From Gymnothorax reevesii (taxonomy: Eukaryota; Chordata; Actinopteri; Anguilliformes; Muraenidae), in the NCBI GenBank assembly GCA_029721435.1, contig CM056576.1:68899876-68963875 (forward strand): a stretch of DNA of 64,000 nt. Reading direction: 5' to 3'. Made by a program: the position numbers and the translations under genes. Below, one piece after another: positions 1-11,081 of the stretch. The notes under the pieces are model-generated. The model was not told where the DNA came from. It searched no databases and saw nothing but the letters and a program-made list of their open reading frames with translations. How positions within the stretch are numbered: the stretch's first letter is position 1; each line of letters starts with the position of its first letter.

Positions 1-451
1 TTTTGTACACTCCATCTCTCACATTCCTTTCCCCCCTCTGACTTTGTTCTATATCTCACTCTCTAACATTAACTCTGAATATAATTAATTAACAGAGGAG
101 ATAACAACTTCTTTTTCCCTCTCACACAAACACACACATGCGCTCATGCAGATATTGCACTCATTTATCTGCATGTACGTACACTCTGTGTTAGAAAGGG
201 CAGTAACGGGATAATATCGGAAGGAATTCAGTAACTGCTCCTCTACAACTGTGAATTTCACCCTGTCTCTCTCTCTGGATATTAGTTTGTGTGTATGGTA
301 AAGGCATGAGAGTCTGCTACCGGTATAGAGATGTGGGGCAGTTGTGATGGTGTATTATGCATATTGTTCAGATATGGAGGTATATTACATGCGTTCAGTA
401 TATATTTTGGCTCTGTGTTGCCCATTTTTGATACCTGCCCTCATCTTGCAG

Positions 452-617
452 CCCTGAGCACCACCTTTGCTCGATGGAGCAAGATCTGGCAGCCCTTGAC
501 CTAGAAAGCAGTCAGAAGATGGCAGACCTGAAGGTGCAGCAGCAGCAACAGCTTCTGGACTTGCGGCGGCAGCAGTATTACAGTGAGAAATACCTGAAAC
601 ACCAGCACGTAAAACAG
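452..617 (+). CDS. plcb1: plcb1 exon (C-terminal tail, part 1)
   Basis: Internal exon of phospholipase C beta, the G-alpha-q effector that cleaves PIP2 at the plasma membrane to IP3 and DAG. A cag acceptor precedes 452 and a GTGCGC donor follows 617. The first base completes a split codon, then 55 codons run open to phase 0. The peptide contains MEQDLAAL, a Q-rich stretch and QQYYSEKY, which line up with the PLCB1 tail ([31 protein letters not shown]) as I remember it. This segment forms the start of the distal C-terminal coiled-coil domain that binds membrane and G-alpha-q. PLCB1 fits better than PLCB2, PLCB3 or PLCB4, but a fish paralogue cannot be excluded. Upstream exons lie before the window. 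Confidence 0.9.
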
Positions 618-1454
618 GTGCGCTAATCACACGCTGCAAATATTTGAGCGAATCTCACTCACAATCACCAGGGGAGGTATTCCATCAATGTAGCTAACAA
701 CATTCAGGCTAAGGTGTAATCTTGAGGGTTGAGTTTACATCAAATCCCAATCTAGCCCAGACCCTTTCCACCAAGTGATATCAGCTGGCTCCAACTTGCG
801 CTAATTCAAGCCTTACTTGTTACGCCGCACCTCCTGCACGCGCCCAGGGAAAATAAAAAGACCACACTTGTCGAGTGCCGAAAATGTTGCAAAATGGTTC
901 AAAGCAAGGGAATGGTTTGACTGATTCACAGGTCATGATATTGCGCCACTGTATAGCGGTGGCATATACCCGCAATTGCAACTACAAACGTCAAATCCAC
1001 AGGGAAATATTGCTTCCCGTGAAAAAAAGTACTCGATTTTTTCTCGGGAGGCGGAGGTGGCAAGAAATTTGACGGAGGCGGCCACCACAATCCTCAAAGC
1101 AGGAAAAACCCTTTTTTCTGACGAACTTGGCATCCCCAGCAAACTTTCTCATTTCCAACTCTGCGTGGCCTTTTAGACTGAAATCACTCTCAATGTTTTT
1201 AATATGCTTTGCGCATGTGCTCATGTTGGAAATGAGAGGGTCACGATCGAGTGCGCCCCTTATGTGGAACTTACAGGCATTATGGGGCGTGAGCGCAACC
1301 GAGCTCATCAAAAGGCAAGGCCAGCGATTGGAAGCAGAGTTGTGTGGGGATGACAGAGCAATCAATTTCATGAGGTTTGGTGTACATATCCAATTTTTGG
1401 TTTATCACGCCTTAGTTTCATTTTATTATTTTTTGTTTTTTTTAGTTTCATTTT
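618..1454. other. intron sequence, nothing recognised
   Basis: First part of the plcb1 intron. Short open frames on both strands between about 875 and 1500 have no recognisable motif and overlap each other. No repeat family was identified by eye. Confidence 0.5.
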
Positions 1455-1743
1455 GTCTTTATGATGGATTGATTGATAATACTTTATTATCCCAAAGATA
1501 ATTTGTTATGCTCATACAATCACAGACATAGCCGATAGTTAAGACAACGATATGACATCAAAAACATAAAAAAAACCCACTAAGACGATTTAGAATTTTA
1601 TGAGCTTTTTTGATGGTTTGCCATTCGAAAAGTGTCGTAAGGGTTTCGAAAGTTATACCTGAAATTTTTTAAGCAGTGTCAAAAACTTTAAGTAATTTGT
1701 TTTTATTTTGCGTCAAAAGATTTCCATACCAACAGATGATATT

Positions 1744-2110
1744 TTATGTCAAAATGCTCAGGATAAAAGACTGATAAAAATTTTTCATAATTGTTTTGTC
1801 AATATAAAATTTCCTCAATTGCCGCAAGAAATACAGACGTTGTTGGCCTTTCTTATAAATATAAAATATAAATATAATATAATAATAAATAATTATAAAT
1901 ATAAATATAATTAACATTCTCCGTGAAAGAGAGTTTAGAATCAATGAAAGTGCCAACATATTTGTAACAGTCAACGATTTCAATTCCTTCTCCATTTATA
2001 AATACTGGTTGCAAAGCCAATTCCTTTTGTCTATCAATGACAATTTCTTTTGTTAGTTCTCGCCACTCGTGGTTTTGGAGCTTTGTTATTGAGCTCCATC
2101 CGTGCATGTG
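1744..2110 (-). pseudogene. LINE reverse transcriptase C-terminal fragment
   Basis: Two overlapping - strand reading frames together cover the region after the RT palm. Motifs INGEGIEIVD and YKYVGTFIDSKLSF match the usual 'INGE.VE.V..FK.LG..I...L.W' pattern of fish L2-like LINEs, followed after an AT-rich expansion (1855-1915) by KKGQQRLYFLRQLRKFYI. The AT-rich run breaks the frame. It belongs to the LINE spanning 1455-4515. Confidence 0.7.
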
Positions 2111-2649
2111 TGCGTGTATGTGTGTGCATGTCCGCGAACACATTTTGCTTAATCGCATCAATAATTTCAGTTCCAGGCTCCTAATTTTTACTGGGCATGC
2201 ATCTCATAAAGCCCTTCAAATTACATGCCTAAACAGGACTGAGTCCCATTGACTGGGACAAACTGAGATCTATTGACCATAAAATCCTTAATCCATTTAA
2301 TAATATAACAATTTACTCCCATCCCATATAATTTAGACGAAAGTAAATTTATGTTTAATTTTAAAATAAATTATGATCTAATTTACGTTTAATTTTACCT
2401 TATCATTTTTTAACAATGCGCTCCAAACATTTCATAGGGATTGATGTGAGGCAAACTGGGCGGTAATCATGAAGAACAGATGGCTTCGGTATTTTTGTAA
2501 TAGGGATAATGTCAGATGTTTTCCAAAGTGATGGAATTTTGCAAAGCTGAAGAGATTTTTTTCGAAAATTTTTGAAACACATTTGCTAACTGCTCTCCAC
2601 ACCCTTATAAAACAAAAGCAGACAATGAGGTTGTTGCACGTTACGTAGG

Positions 2650-3885
2650 TGGTCACATAATCCCCAAAGCAAAATGTACGCAGAGGTTCATCGCAGCATC
2701 GTGAAAATGGGGAAATCTTGTGTTGCTGTTGCTTGCACCAATAATAATGCCATTCAGTCGTCTGGAAAATATGGCAAAATAAGTTTCCATCAATTTCCTC
2801 AAAATAATGAAGCCCTTTTGAAAGATTCGCTTGTTAAATTAAGAAGAATTGACCGTGGAAAGCCTTACAAACCAACAAAACATTCAGTTCTTTGCTCAGA
2901 GCACTTCAAGAAAAGCTGCTTCATGTACCAGAAGTTCACAAGTAAGTCAACGGTTCTGTTGCAATGAAAACTGGTTTTAAAGTGAAGATTTAAAGAAATG
3001 ATTTGAAAATATGTATTCAATACAAATATTAACCTGAAGCCTTAAACGCTCTTATGGGCAGTGAATTTGCATAATAAATACAGCATGTTTCCTAAAAGCA
3101 ACCTCGGCATGTGGCATATCCTCTTAAAGCGAAGAAACTCGGCGTTAAGTTTATGATGACCGTTTTTTCCTAAACCGAACACAATTCAAGTACCAAGCAA
3201 GTAAATTAGCATCTAACAAAACATTAAATAAAATAAGAATCAGTGCTATATCACAAGCATCTCTACTGAATTTGTGATATGCATACAAACAATACCTCAA
3301 ATGATAAAAGACAGTCCTCAGATTCCGACAATATTAGCCTTGTCATTTAAAATTGACACCACACTCAATGAACAGCAGGCATACACTTTAAATGCTACAG
3401 AGATTAGCAAAAAATTTTCTTACCTTTGATATTTTGTCATAAAAGCTGTTTGCGGGTAAATCTGCGCTTGCTATTGTTTTAGCCAATCTATGTGAGAGTC
3501 CTCTCGCCATTATGCTATGGACTGGAAGACCTCAGCAGTATAATCAGCGAAATGTTTTTTTTTTTTTTGTATTTTCGCAGTAATTAACCGCTAAATATTC
3601 AACTGTTGTTTTCAAAGCCGGTTTAAGACTGAGAATTCTTGCGTCAATATGCTCAAGTTCAAACACAGCCTAGCTATACAAGTGCTAAATCGACCAGTGA
3701 ATATATAGTCTGTTGAACTAGTGTCGTGGATACAGCGGAGCATTTGGACCTGAGGTTCAATATCCCATTATACATGCGACATTTCAGAGCAAGGAAATAC
3801 ATTTTTTTTGTATAAATAAATAATAATTAATTGATGCATTCCCATCCCATCAAAGCTATGTTCCTGAGTTATTCGGGGATCACAT
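2650..3885 (+). mobile_element. THAP-exon-bearing insert inside the LINE
   Basis: The LINE coding order breaks between about 3885 and 2650, and this stretch fills the gap. It carries a + strand THAP-domain exon near its left side and about 0.9 kb of AT-rich sequence without coding signal. I did not find clear inverted termini or a target duplication, so the edges are set by where LINE similarity stops. P-element-like transposons and their relatives carry THAP domains, which makes a transposon origin plausible but unproven. Confidence 0.4.
2707..2941 (+). CDS. THAP-type zinc-finger exon
   Basis: An open exon beginning MGKSCVAVACTNNN and running to a GTAAGT donor at 2942. It shows the C2CH signature of a THAP DNA-binding domain: CVAVAC at the N-terminus, then FHQFPQN, a basic helix region, and VLCSEHFKKSCF giving the Cys and His pair. 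Spacing between the second Cys and the third is within the usual THAP range. THAP domains bind DNA in P-element transposases and in host regulators. No following exon was recognised. The upstream ATG at 2674 is also in frame, but family start sites favour 2707. It is either a piece of a THAP transposon or an orphan exon; the domain call is firm, the gene call is not. Confidence 0.7.
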
Positions 3886-4515
3886 GACTTACACGATGGT
3901 TTCTGCATTCTGTGCAATGCTTCCATTTATCAGGGCCAGAATATTTGAGGACATTAAGATGTTTAAAGACAAGTAGTACATCAGCATGGGTGATATAGGA
4001 ATATCCTCACATGGAGGTAGGGACTGATAAACACTGTCAATTTCATAGGTAAAATTGTTAACATCAAAACACAAATAAAACATGTTCAAATCAATTGCGT
4101 AAGATACATTGTCACACACATCCATACTCTGTATGTTCTTCTTTGTGCCAATGATAGATTTCAGACCGTGCCAAGCTAATCTAAGATTACGGTCTAAAAA
4201 ATACTTTTCAAAAAACTGCTCTCTCTGTATTCATATAGGTATCTAGCACACGCTTCAAGTTCCGTGTGTTGTTTTCGTAGGTACAGAACGTTGGATAGCA
4301 GCAATGTAGAGAATGGAGACTTGAACTTACAATTCCTGATTTTGTTTCTCAGTCCGCCTCTCCATCCTCTTTTGCGTTTCTGAGTCAGTAGTATATCCTT
4401 TGCACATTTTGCAGGTAAATCCAAATGTAAACTGGAAACATCAAAATAATCTCTGAGTTGTAGTAGTGCTGTTTGGTAATAGGTGATCGGCGTCCGGTCG
4501 CCATAGCTGTCAGTA

Positions 4516-5535
4516 AAAACAACGGTAAACTGCCCAAGCAGAACAATGACAGCAATCAGTCCGTAAAAAGCATAAAATTTTTTGCTTCATGGTAACAAGT
4601 TACTAAAAGCACTTGTGTGCAGTAAAATCACATCATGAGACGACACAATCACACACGGAAAAATTTGAGAGAGATCGTATGAGCGTGTCGCAAGCCGAGA
4701 GCAGCGCCACGTAAGACGGATGCGCGTCACATAATTTTTTTAAACTTAATTTTTTATTTTTCTTTATTGGTGAAAGTGATGCAATTTTTTTAATTGTACA
4801 TTTTTTTTTAATTAATTGTATTTTTTTTACATATTATTTTATCATTACATGAAAGTTGAGAGTGTGTAAATGCACTGGCAGTACTGTCTTTTGGGTGCCC
4901 GTTCTGTCTATTGGTTAGTCTTTGAACATAGATGGAGTCCTCACCTTAAACTTGGTAAAGGGCAGGATTGCCCTGCAGCTCAAATCACCATGGTTACTAG
5001 GCTGGGATTCACATTAACCACCTTGATGGAACGGAGTTGTGGATCAGGTTGATGGAACGGAAATCTGAGTTTAGCTGCATGTATTAGGCTTAGCTAGGGC
5101 TAAGATTTGATGCTAATCTCCGGCACTTTGATGCAGAACTCTCGCTCAAATTAGCCAGACGTGGCCATTTAATTCTGGATTTTTTTTAGCCTGCTTGATG
5201 GAATTCCCCCCTGGGCTCCACACACTTAGACGCACCAAGGCTAATCAAATTTACAATCTCTTGAGCTAATCACACTTTCAAACACCAGACTAATAACACT
5301 TAAAATCTCTTAAAAGATGATCACTCTTGCAGACATTTGATCTAATTTGTCATATCTCCTCAGCTGATCTCACTTATAAATAAGCTAATCACAAGAATTA
5401 CTCTCATTTATAAAAACATCTGCTGACCTAGTTTGTGAACAGCTAAGCATTGCACACATTGTAAGGACCTAAACCAATCACATTGACATCAGCATTAAAA
5501 AGCTCCTGAGTGTGATGAGAAACTTTCATTCATAA
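4516..5535. other. intron sequence, nothing firm
   Basis: AT-rich tract at 4735-4850, then unique-looking sequence. A short + strand open frame (4870-5052) has no recognisable motif. Confidence 0.4.
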
Positions 5536-5830
5536 TGATGATGATGATAAACTTTGTTTCAGACTCAAATAGGTCCATAGAAGAGACATACAAACAAACA
5601 ACAATACAGAGATAGCCTAGGTATCCAAACTAAGCATATCACAAGGCACAGATCAATTAAAAAACATAAAGACATTGCCTCCAGTGTGTCCAGAAGCAGG
5701 AGATATAGCGAGTGTCACTCTGAGTGATATTCATAATTCTGTGATGATGTTGTCCTTGTACCTGATGTCTAATGTACAGTCTGAGAAAACAAATTTTCCT
5801 CGGGACAATAAAGAATATTATTATTATCAG
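5536..5830. repeat. LINE-type 3' tails facing each other
   Basis: At 5539-5560 a GATGATGATGATAAACTTTG run looks like the 3' tail of a - strand retroelement. At 5785-5830 CTCGGGACAATAAAGAATAT followed by TTA repeats is the 3' tail of a + strand L2-like LINE. No coding region remains between them. Confidence 0.4.
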
Positions 5831-6149
5831 TTACGGCCATAATCAGGACATTCTCTGACTATAAAAGAGTGGGGTCTTTTGCTTTCGACTTAAGTCACAG
5901 ACAAATTTTCAAAATCCGAAAAATTGTGAGAGTTTTGCTGGAGGGTGCAGCATGCTCCTCTGATCTCGGTCGTTTGATGTAAGGTGGCCGTAAAACTCAA
6001 TCCGAGCTGTTTTAAGGCAGTCTTTTTCCCATCAAGGTATTAAGACAATATCACACTTTAGTCTTGTCTTATGCAAATTGCGCTGATCAATGATGTAACC
6101 ATTATAAACAAGCAATCGGTACACTCCTCCCAGCACCAAACAGGAAGCA

Positions 6150-6261
6150 TCCCAGATAGCAAGCACATCCGCTCCAGATCTGCCCCGGTTCTGAGCCGGA
6201 TCAGCTAGAGTCGACACAGACCCGGGGCAGATCCGGAACAGACGTGCTTGCTATCTGGGAT
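6150..6261. mobile_element. short fold-back element (hairpin)
   Basis: Outer arms TCCCAGATAGCAAGCACATC (from 6150) and its near-perfect complement ending at 6260 differ at one of the first 20 positions. The inner part (CAGATCTGCCCC and GGGGCAGATCCG) also pairs. Total about 112 bp, with no coding capacity. It is probably a miniature inverted-repeat element; the superfamily is not clear because no target duplication stands out. Confidence 0.6.
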
Positions 6262-6951
6262 CAGGTGCAGGATGAGAAATAATCGCATAAGGAATCTAGT
6301 TGTAGTCTTGCAAATAGTGGCCTTGCAAGATCCCCACTCTCAGGGATTTGCAGACATATTTTCTTTAGATGTGAGAGGGTGTCAGATGTTTGTCTTTTAA
6401 AAGTCCTCGAAAAGTTTCATCAGAGTCCTCTCGTGTATAGTAGGCATCAGTTGCAGGCTAATGGTTCTGAGGTCAGAATGTCTGCGCTGTGCCTGTTTGC
6501 GTGTCAGCTTTGATCTGTTCCTGTGCAAAAGCGCAAGAAGGATCACTCAAGAGGAAGAGCAAAAACTCAATTAAATCACCTATAATTGCCCACTGGCTTT
6601 CTAGCATAAACCACAGAGTTTGCTCCAGTGGGATTTCAATTCACTGCCCTGTCAGCTCTCACATGGTGCAGCTGGCAGGATAACTTGTCTGAATAATTAA
6701 CTCAAAACAACAATGAACCTTCTGAAACAGATGGTCCACTCCAAGCAATGCCCCTCAACTCTAGTTCTCCTGCACACTGCCCACATTCCCTGTAGCCACA
6801 AGTACCCATGGGCCTGGGGCTGGATGCTCATGTCTATTTTCAACCTTAGTCTATTTCCAGGTCTGGCAAGAAACTTTGTGAATTGAAATACATACACACA
6901 TACACGCAATTGAAATGAGCCCCAGAATTCTCTGTTCTGCTCTTTTTACAG
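6262..6951. other. intron sequence, nothing recognised
   Basis: Unique-looking intron ending in the acceptor of the second plcb1 exon. Small open frames here overlap on opposite strands and lack motifs. Confidence 0.4.
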
Positions 6952-7028
6952 CTGGTGGACAAACTGACTGCTGTGGCAGAGGAGTGCCAGGCTCGCCAGC
7001 TGAAAAAGCTAAAGGACACCTGTGAAAG
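6952..7028 (+). CDS. plcb1: plcb1 exon (C-terminal tail, part 2)
   Basis: This exon has a pyrimidine-rich acceptor (tctttttacag) and a GTCAGC donor. It enters in phase 0, matching the end of the previous exon, and leaves with two bases of a split codon. The 25 complete codons read LVDKLTAVAEECQARQLKKL and on to a CE-ending helix, against [20 protein letters not shown] in mammalian PLCB1. It is part of the long helical C-terminal domain. The intron before it is 6,334 bp and holds an old LINE, a THAP exon and a fold-back element. Sequence similarity and splice phase both support the call strongly. Confidence 0.93.
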
Positions 7029-7557
7029 GTCAGCTGAGATGGCAGTTCATATTTTGCCATAATTTACTGCAGTCAGTTACTTCGGTATAATGTTATGTGC
7101 AGTCATGTTTGTAAATATTTGGATAAAATTTTTATAATTGTGAATTTGATGGTCAAATGTTATTCACCTTCATACTGGATCAAGCAACACGTGTTTGAAG
7201 TGTTGACTTTCTACTTCAATTTCACTCCTGAATTCCCAATGTCCTCTTAGTGGTGACGCCGGCATTACGGGATTTTCAATGGTGTCCAGTGAGCCCCTTA
7301 CCCTTAATTGCATGATTGCTTTCAAGCTGTTCCTGTTTAAGATAGCTTGATTAATAATAACACAAATTATAAACTGATTAATCTAGACCAATATATGAGC
7401 CTGTAATTATTAAGAAGTAATGAAGAAATGACAGTGAGTGTGTTTACACGATGTTCGAAAAAATTGAATTATCGCATTAGTCTGACTAAAACAGGACTTT
7501 AACGTAACGTAACTTACACGTCTACGTAATACACGTAAACTTGTTAGTCCGACGGGA
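7029..7557. other. intron sequence with host repeat flanking the hAT
   Basis: No gene. The end of this stretch (TTAGTCCGACGGGA and the 8-bp target) continues after the hAT at 9657 with AAATTGAATTTGTCATAGTC and CAGACTAAC, suggesting the hAT landed in a small older repeat. Confidence 0.4.
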
Positions 7558-7693
7558 ATCATACTCAGAGGCGTTGCCAGTATGTCAAGCTTGGGTGGGC
7601 ATTTGTCCTCTTTAGGGGGGCAAAAAAAGAACCTCTAAATCGGCGTAAAATGCAACATGCACAACATCTTGAAACTTATATATATTCAGATTT

Positions 7694-8298
7694 CAGTGGC
7701 GGCTGGGGAACAGGCGATAGGGGAGGTTCAAACCCATCCCTTGAGAATAATGATTGGCCATGACCTGTTTTCAATCATTCATTTAAATTACCATTGCAGA
7801 AACTCTGAAAACTATCAACCTTATCAGGCAGGGCCAATTTTCATTAATTACGCAAACCTGTCAACTCTCACGCATTCGGTGTGAGTTTATGTGGCATATA
7901 TACGTTCCCCTGCTGCAGTCTGCAATTATTCAATCAACGTTTATGTAAGAGATTCTCGCACGGAATTGAAGTCCTTGCGCATGGAGGTTTATCAGTTTCA
8001 CTTGCGTTATGATGACGGACTTCTCACGCTTTTCTTTTCTCAGGGGTTGGAAGCAATGCATGTGTTTCATGATCGTTTAAACTGTTTCAATGAAATAAGG
8101 TCATTGGAAGGCAATGGAATTGCATGAAGACGTTTCAAATGATCTTATTTCATTTGAATTATTTAAACGATAATGAAACGCGTGCATTGCTTCCAACCCC
8201 TGAGTAAAGAAAAGCCTGAGAAGTCGGGAGTCATAACGCAGGTGAGTCTGATAAACCTCCATGCACAAGGACTTCAATTGCATGCGAGAATGATGTAT
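7694..8298. mobile_element. palindromic hAT-like element nested in the hAT
   Basis: Starts CAGTGGCGGCTGGGGAAC. Its first 230 bp match the element at 47377-48030 closely. From 7949 to about 8295 there are two arms of about 150-170 bp in inverted order: GGAATTGAAGTCCTTG, GGGGTTGGAAGCAATGCATG and TTTAAAC recur inverted at 8170-8290. The right-hand terminus seen in the 47.4-kb copy is missing here, so this copy is truncated. Confidence 0.6.
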
Positions 8299-9043
8299 AT
8301 TTGGCATTTCCCGGGATGAATTTTGCGATATCTACGAGTTTGGAATCTTTTTGACAGTGTAATCAACGACCCGAGTAAACAGTCCCTCCTCATCCATATC
8401 TCTGTGATTGTTCCCACGCAGAGCAAGTTCACGAACAGCGAGAAACTGAATGACTTCACTTAAGCTTTTAATGTGGTATCTGTTCTTGGGTATGACCCAG
8501 CAGAAGTACAATATTTACACCTGTCTCTGACCAGCGCTGGCACTCCTTCCACACAACCATGGCCCTGGAGTGTGACATGCCTGTTGCGTGTTTGTACAGT
8601 CTTTATCAAGTGCTTTTTCCCCATTTGTGTAGCCACATTGAGTAAATATGTCCTCATGATCCAAATTAGTACTAAATTTGCGACAAGTGAAGCAAAAGCT
8701 GGCATCGTGCAGTACTGAATATTCAAGCCATGCCATGGTCGAGTTTTATATGCTTAGGATAACTGCTGAAAATGTGCTGAGATGGGCGATCCATATTTAA
8801 GTCTGGAGGAGTGGACACAGAGCCAGGGGTCTGGACATGGGGAGAACAGATGTTATGAGCTCCCAGCATGGGAGCAGTGCTGCTGGAGCATGGTGCATCT
8901 GCCGGTGATTCACAGGCAGTCCCAGACCCCGGCACGGATGCAACGCCCTGTTTGGCGTTTGCAGGGCTGCTGGTAGAGACAGCACTTGCGGGAGTGGCAG
9001 CTGCTTGTTTTTTAATGAGCCACGGATGCATTTCTATTGGCAA
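8270..9043 (-). pseudogene. hAT (TTF-finger) transposase, N-terminal remnant
   Basis: On the - strand an open frame starts at 9043 with a Ser/Pro/Ala-rich leader, then HIFSSYPKHIKLDHG. A frameshift near 8730 leads into AWLEYSVLHDASFCFTCRKF, the hallmark of the TTF zinc finger in ZMYM1-like hAT transposases (W-L-E-Y-S...FCF.C). Further frameshifts lead to FLAVRELALRGNN and NAKYT-like sequence before 8290, where similarity stops at the nested palindrome. The catalytic domain and the C-terminal dimerisation region are absent. The family call is firm; the gene is dead. Confidence 0.75.
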
Positions 9044-9656
9044 ATGTTCGAAGTGCTTATGATGCAGATGTTCAAAATGTTGAAATGTGCTTACGATACA
9101 GAATTATTGTTGCAACAACCCCAGTGAGTGACTAGCAACTCCAGACTAGCTGCTAGCTAGCTGCCTGGGCTCACTCGGTAGCCAACTCAGGTTATAACTA
9201 CACAGGTTGACACACACAGATGACAACTAGTACACAAATTATCCTAATGTCAAACAACAAGACTGACAAAATAAGCGGTGGAAGAAGTAGCAACAAATGA
9301 GATTTGGGCAAAGTTTTAATTCCCTGAGAGAAGCACAGGTCCTGTATGAGCAGCATAGATGTGACCTCAGACTGAGTGAAGACGGCAGTCTAAGAGAATG
9401 GGAGGGTCCCTAGTAATTCGAGAGTGACCATTGGCTAGTTTCACATCAGAATAGACTGGCAAAGGAATCCACCAATCACACATAGTGATAGATAGATGAA
9501 GCATATGTAAGCTCTCTCTTAATGGCTGTCTACCTCCGGCTGTGAATCACGTGGGATACGCTTGTTTGTTGTCAAATAGTAGTAAATCAGTTTTTTATCT
9601 TGAGTTTTCATTGGGTGGGCAGCCTACCCTCCCTTGGTAACACCCCTGATCATACT

Positions 9657-9924
9657 AAATTGAATTTGTCATAGTCAGACTAACACCCCCTGATAATGTG
9701 GCATATGTTCGTGCAGGCAATCTGTTTCTGTGGCCGGAAACCATGTATCTGTGGATGGGTATGCTGAATGGCGTGAGGTATCAATTTCCAATTGCTGTTA
9801 GGCGATTGCCTTGAGTGATTTAATACCAATATTTGGTCAAACTAATGAAGTACTTGATTGCTCATTGAGCGAGTATCCTGAGCTGAAGATGAGAGTGTAG
9901 CGAAGAGAATGGGCGGAGTCCCCA
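9657..9924. other. intron sequence, nothing recognised
   Basis: Short gap between the hAT and the piggyBac fragment. No motif seen. Confidence 0.4.
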
Positions 9925-10130
9925 ACTCCAAACAGACTCCTTGGATGACACTTCTTCGAGAGCCATCTATCCATGGCAAAGACCCAAAAACCATGGAAAC
10001 AATGTGTTGTCTGTTCCAAGAGCAAAGTTCACTGTGAGTACCGGCTCAGATGTGACACAAGAAGTTAGTTTGTGCGTCAAACCATGTAACAAACTGTACC
10101 ACACCAAACAGGTGTACTGGAATCAGAGGA
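9925..10130 (+). pseudogene. piggyBac-type transposase C-terminal remnant
   Basis: In one + frame the sequence reads MAKTQKPWKQCVVCSKSKVH and then CEYRLRCDT; after a one-base shift it reads LCVKPCNKLYHTKQVYW. Together these give the Cys/His pattern of the C-terminal zinc-binding domain of piggyBac/PGBD transposases (C-x2-C, C, C, LCV.PC...YH). The DDD catalytic core upstream is not present. Only the last 65 or so codons of the family remain, frame-broken. Confidence 0.7.
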
Positions 10131-11050
10131 GGATTAAGGTGGTCATGGACCCCCCGCCCCTGACTCATCATGCTTTACCGGAAAATTAATTTAGGGCCAT
10201 AAATAGCCCAAACAAATACAAAGGAGAACTGGCATACACAGACATAGAGACAGCCAAAATTACAGCGTTTCCTCTACGTTGATTCAAGTGGTTGGACCGC
10301 CACAGTTTGAAAATTACCACCACATCACAGCTAGATAAAATGAGAAATAGAACATTACAAACCAAACATGACAAACAAGCAGAGGACCCAGTGCATAGAA
10401 GTAGCCCTTTAAAAGATCAAAAAAACCACTAACACTTGAACCAAAACTAAGATCGACAGGGATGGAGGTTGAGAGAATACCAAGTATTACACTCTGGCCT
10501 CTGCCACCACAGCCGCAAAACAATTACAAAGGAAACACTGTACCATGAACAGCAAAAAAACAGAATTACCTGCTTTCACAGTTCAACTGCATGCTGATAA
10601 CCCCCTCTTGTACTGAGACAAAATCACAACATCCTTACTGAGACACAAACCATTGTGCAATACATTAAACTGTGTATAAAACAAAGTCATGATAAACACA
10701 GCAGCAGCTGCAACAGCAGCACATAATAACAGCAATGAACAGTAGCAAATCAATAAATGGGTACATATTCATCTCGGCTAACGGAGCTGTAAAATAGAAC
10801 CAGCTTGAAAAAATAACCTGTGTAACGTGTCAAATTTGTGGAATAAAATTCCCTGGGAAAGAGTTCTGTATCACCCATTTTAATAACAAATAGTCCAGCA
10901 CACTAGTTTTCAGTATTCATTGGCAATTGAAGACACGGCTTCACTCCCCATGCGGTCTAAGAGCAAGACTAGAGTGTTCAGGTGAACACATTTGTCGCCT
11001 GCAAAGCTTTAGTTTGGAGTGTGTCTACCAACTGAAAGTGTGACTACCGG

Positions 11051-11081
<31 letters not shown>

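Larger units (their letters stand above)
1455..4515 (-). mobile_element. L2-like LINE remnant, split by a later insert
   Basis: A non-LTR retrotransposon read on the - strand. From 5' to 3': about 4515-4190 carries the pre-endonuclease KRGWRGGLRNK motif and a SNVLYLRKQ endonuclease start; 4190-3885 carries the linker before reverse transcriptase (LAWHGLKSI, LNMFYLCFD); after an insert, 2640-2400 carries an RT fragment (TSDIIPITKIPKP, YRPVCLTSI); 2100-1744 carries the post-RT region (INGEGIEIVDCYKYVGTFID, GQQRLYFLRQLRKF). The 3' end is GGGATAATAAAGTATTATC followed by an ATCA-type repeat at 1455-1490. The RT palm with its catalytic aspartates is missing, and several stops and frameshifts are present. 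The arrangement fits an old copy in the L2/CR1 group; the exact family is inferred. Confidence 0.75.
7566..9648 (-). mobile_element. hAT element with intact 8-bp target duplication
   Basis: The termini are CAGAGGCGTTGCCA at 7566 and, inverted, CAGGGGTGTTACCA ending at 9648. Both sides are flanked by the same 8 bp, ATCATACT (7558-7565 and 9649-9656), which is diagnostic for hAT-type insertion. The interior on the - strand keeps the 5' part of a TTF-finger hAT transposase (9043-8270). The rest of the transposase is gone and the left third is occupied by a separate palindromic element from 7694. The copy cannot move by itself. Confidence 0.85.

Noticed and set aside
6150..6261. Hairpin as a terminator or structured RNA
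   Set aside because: Eukaryotic context, no adjacent transcription unit ending here, and the structure fits a fold-back element.
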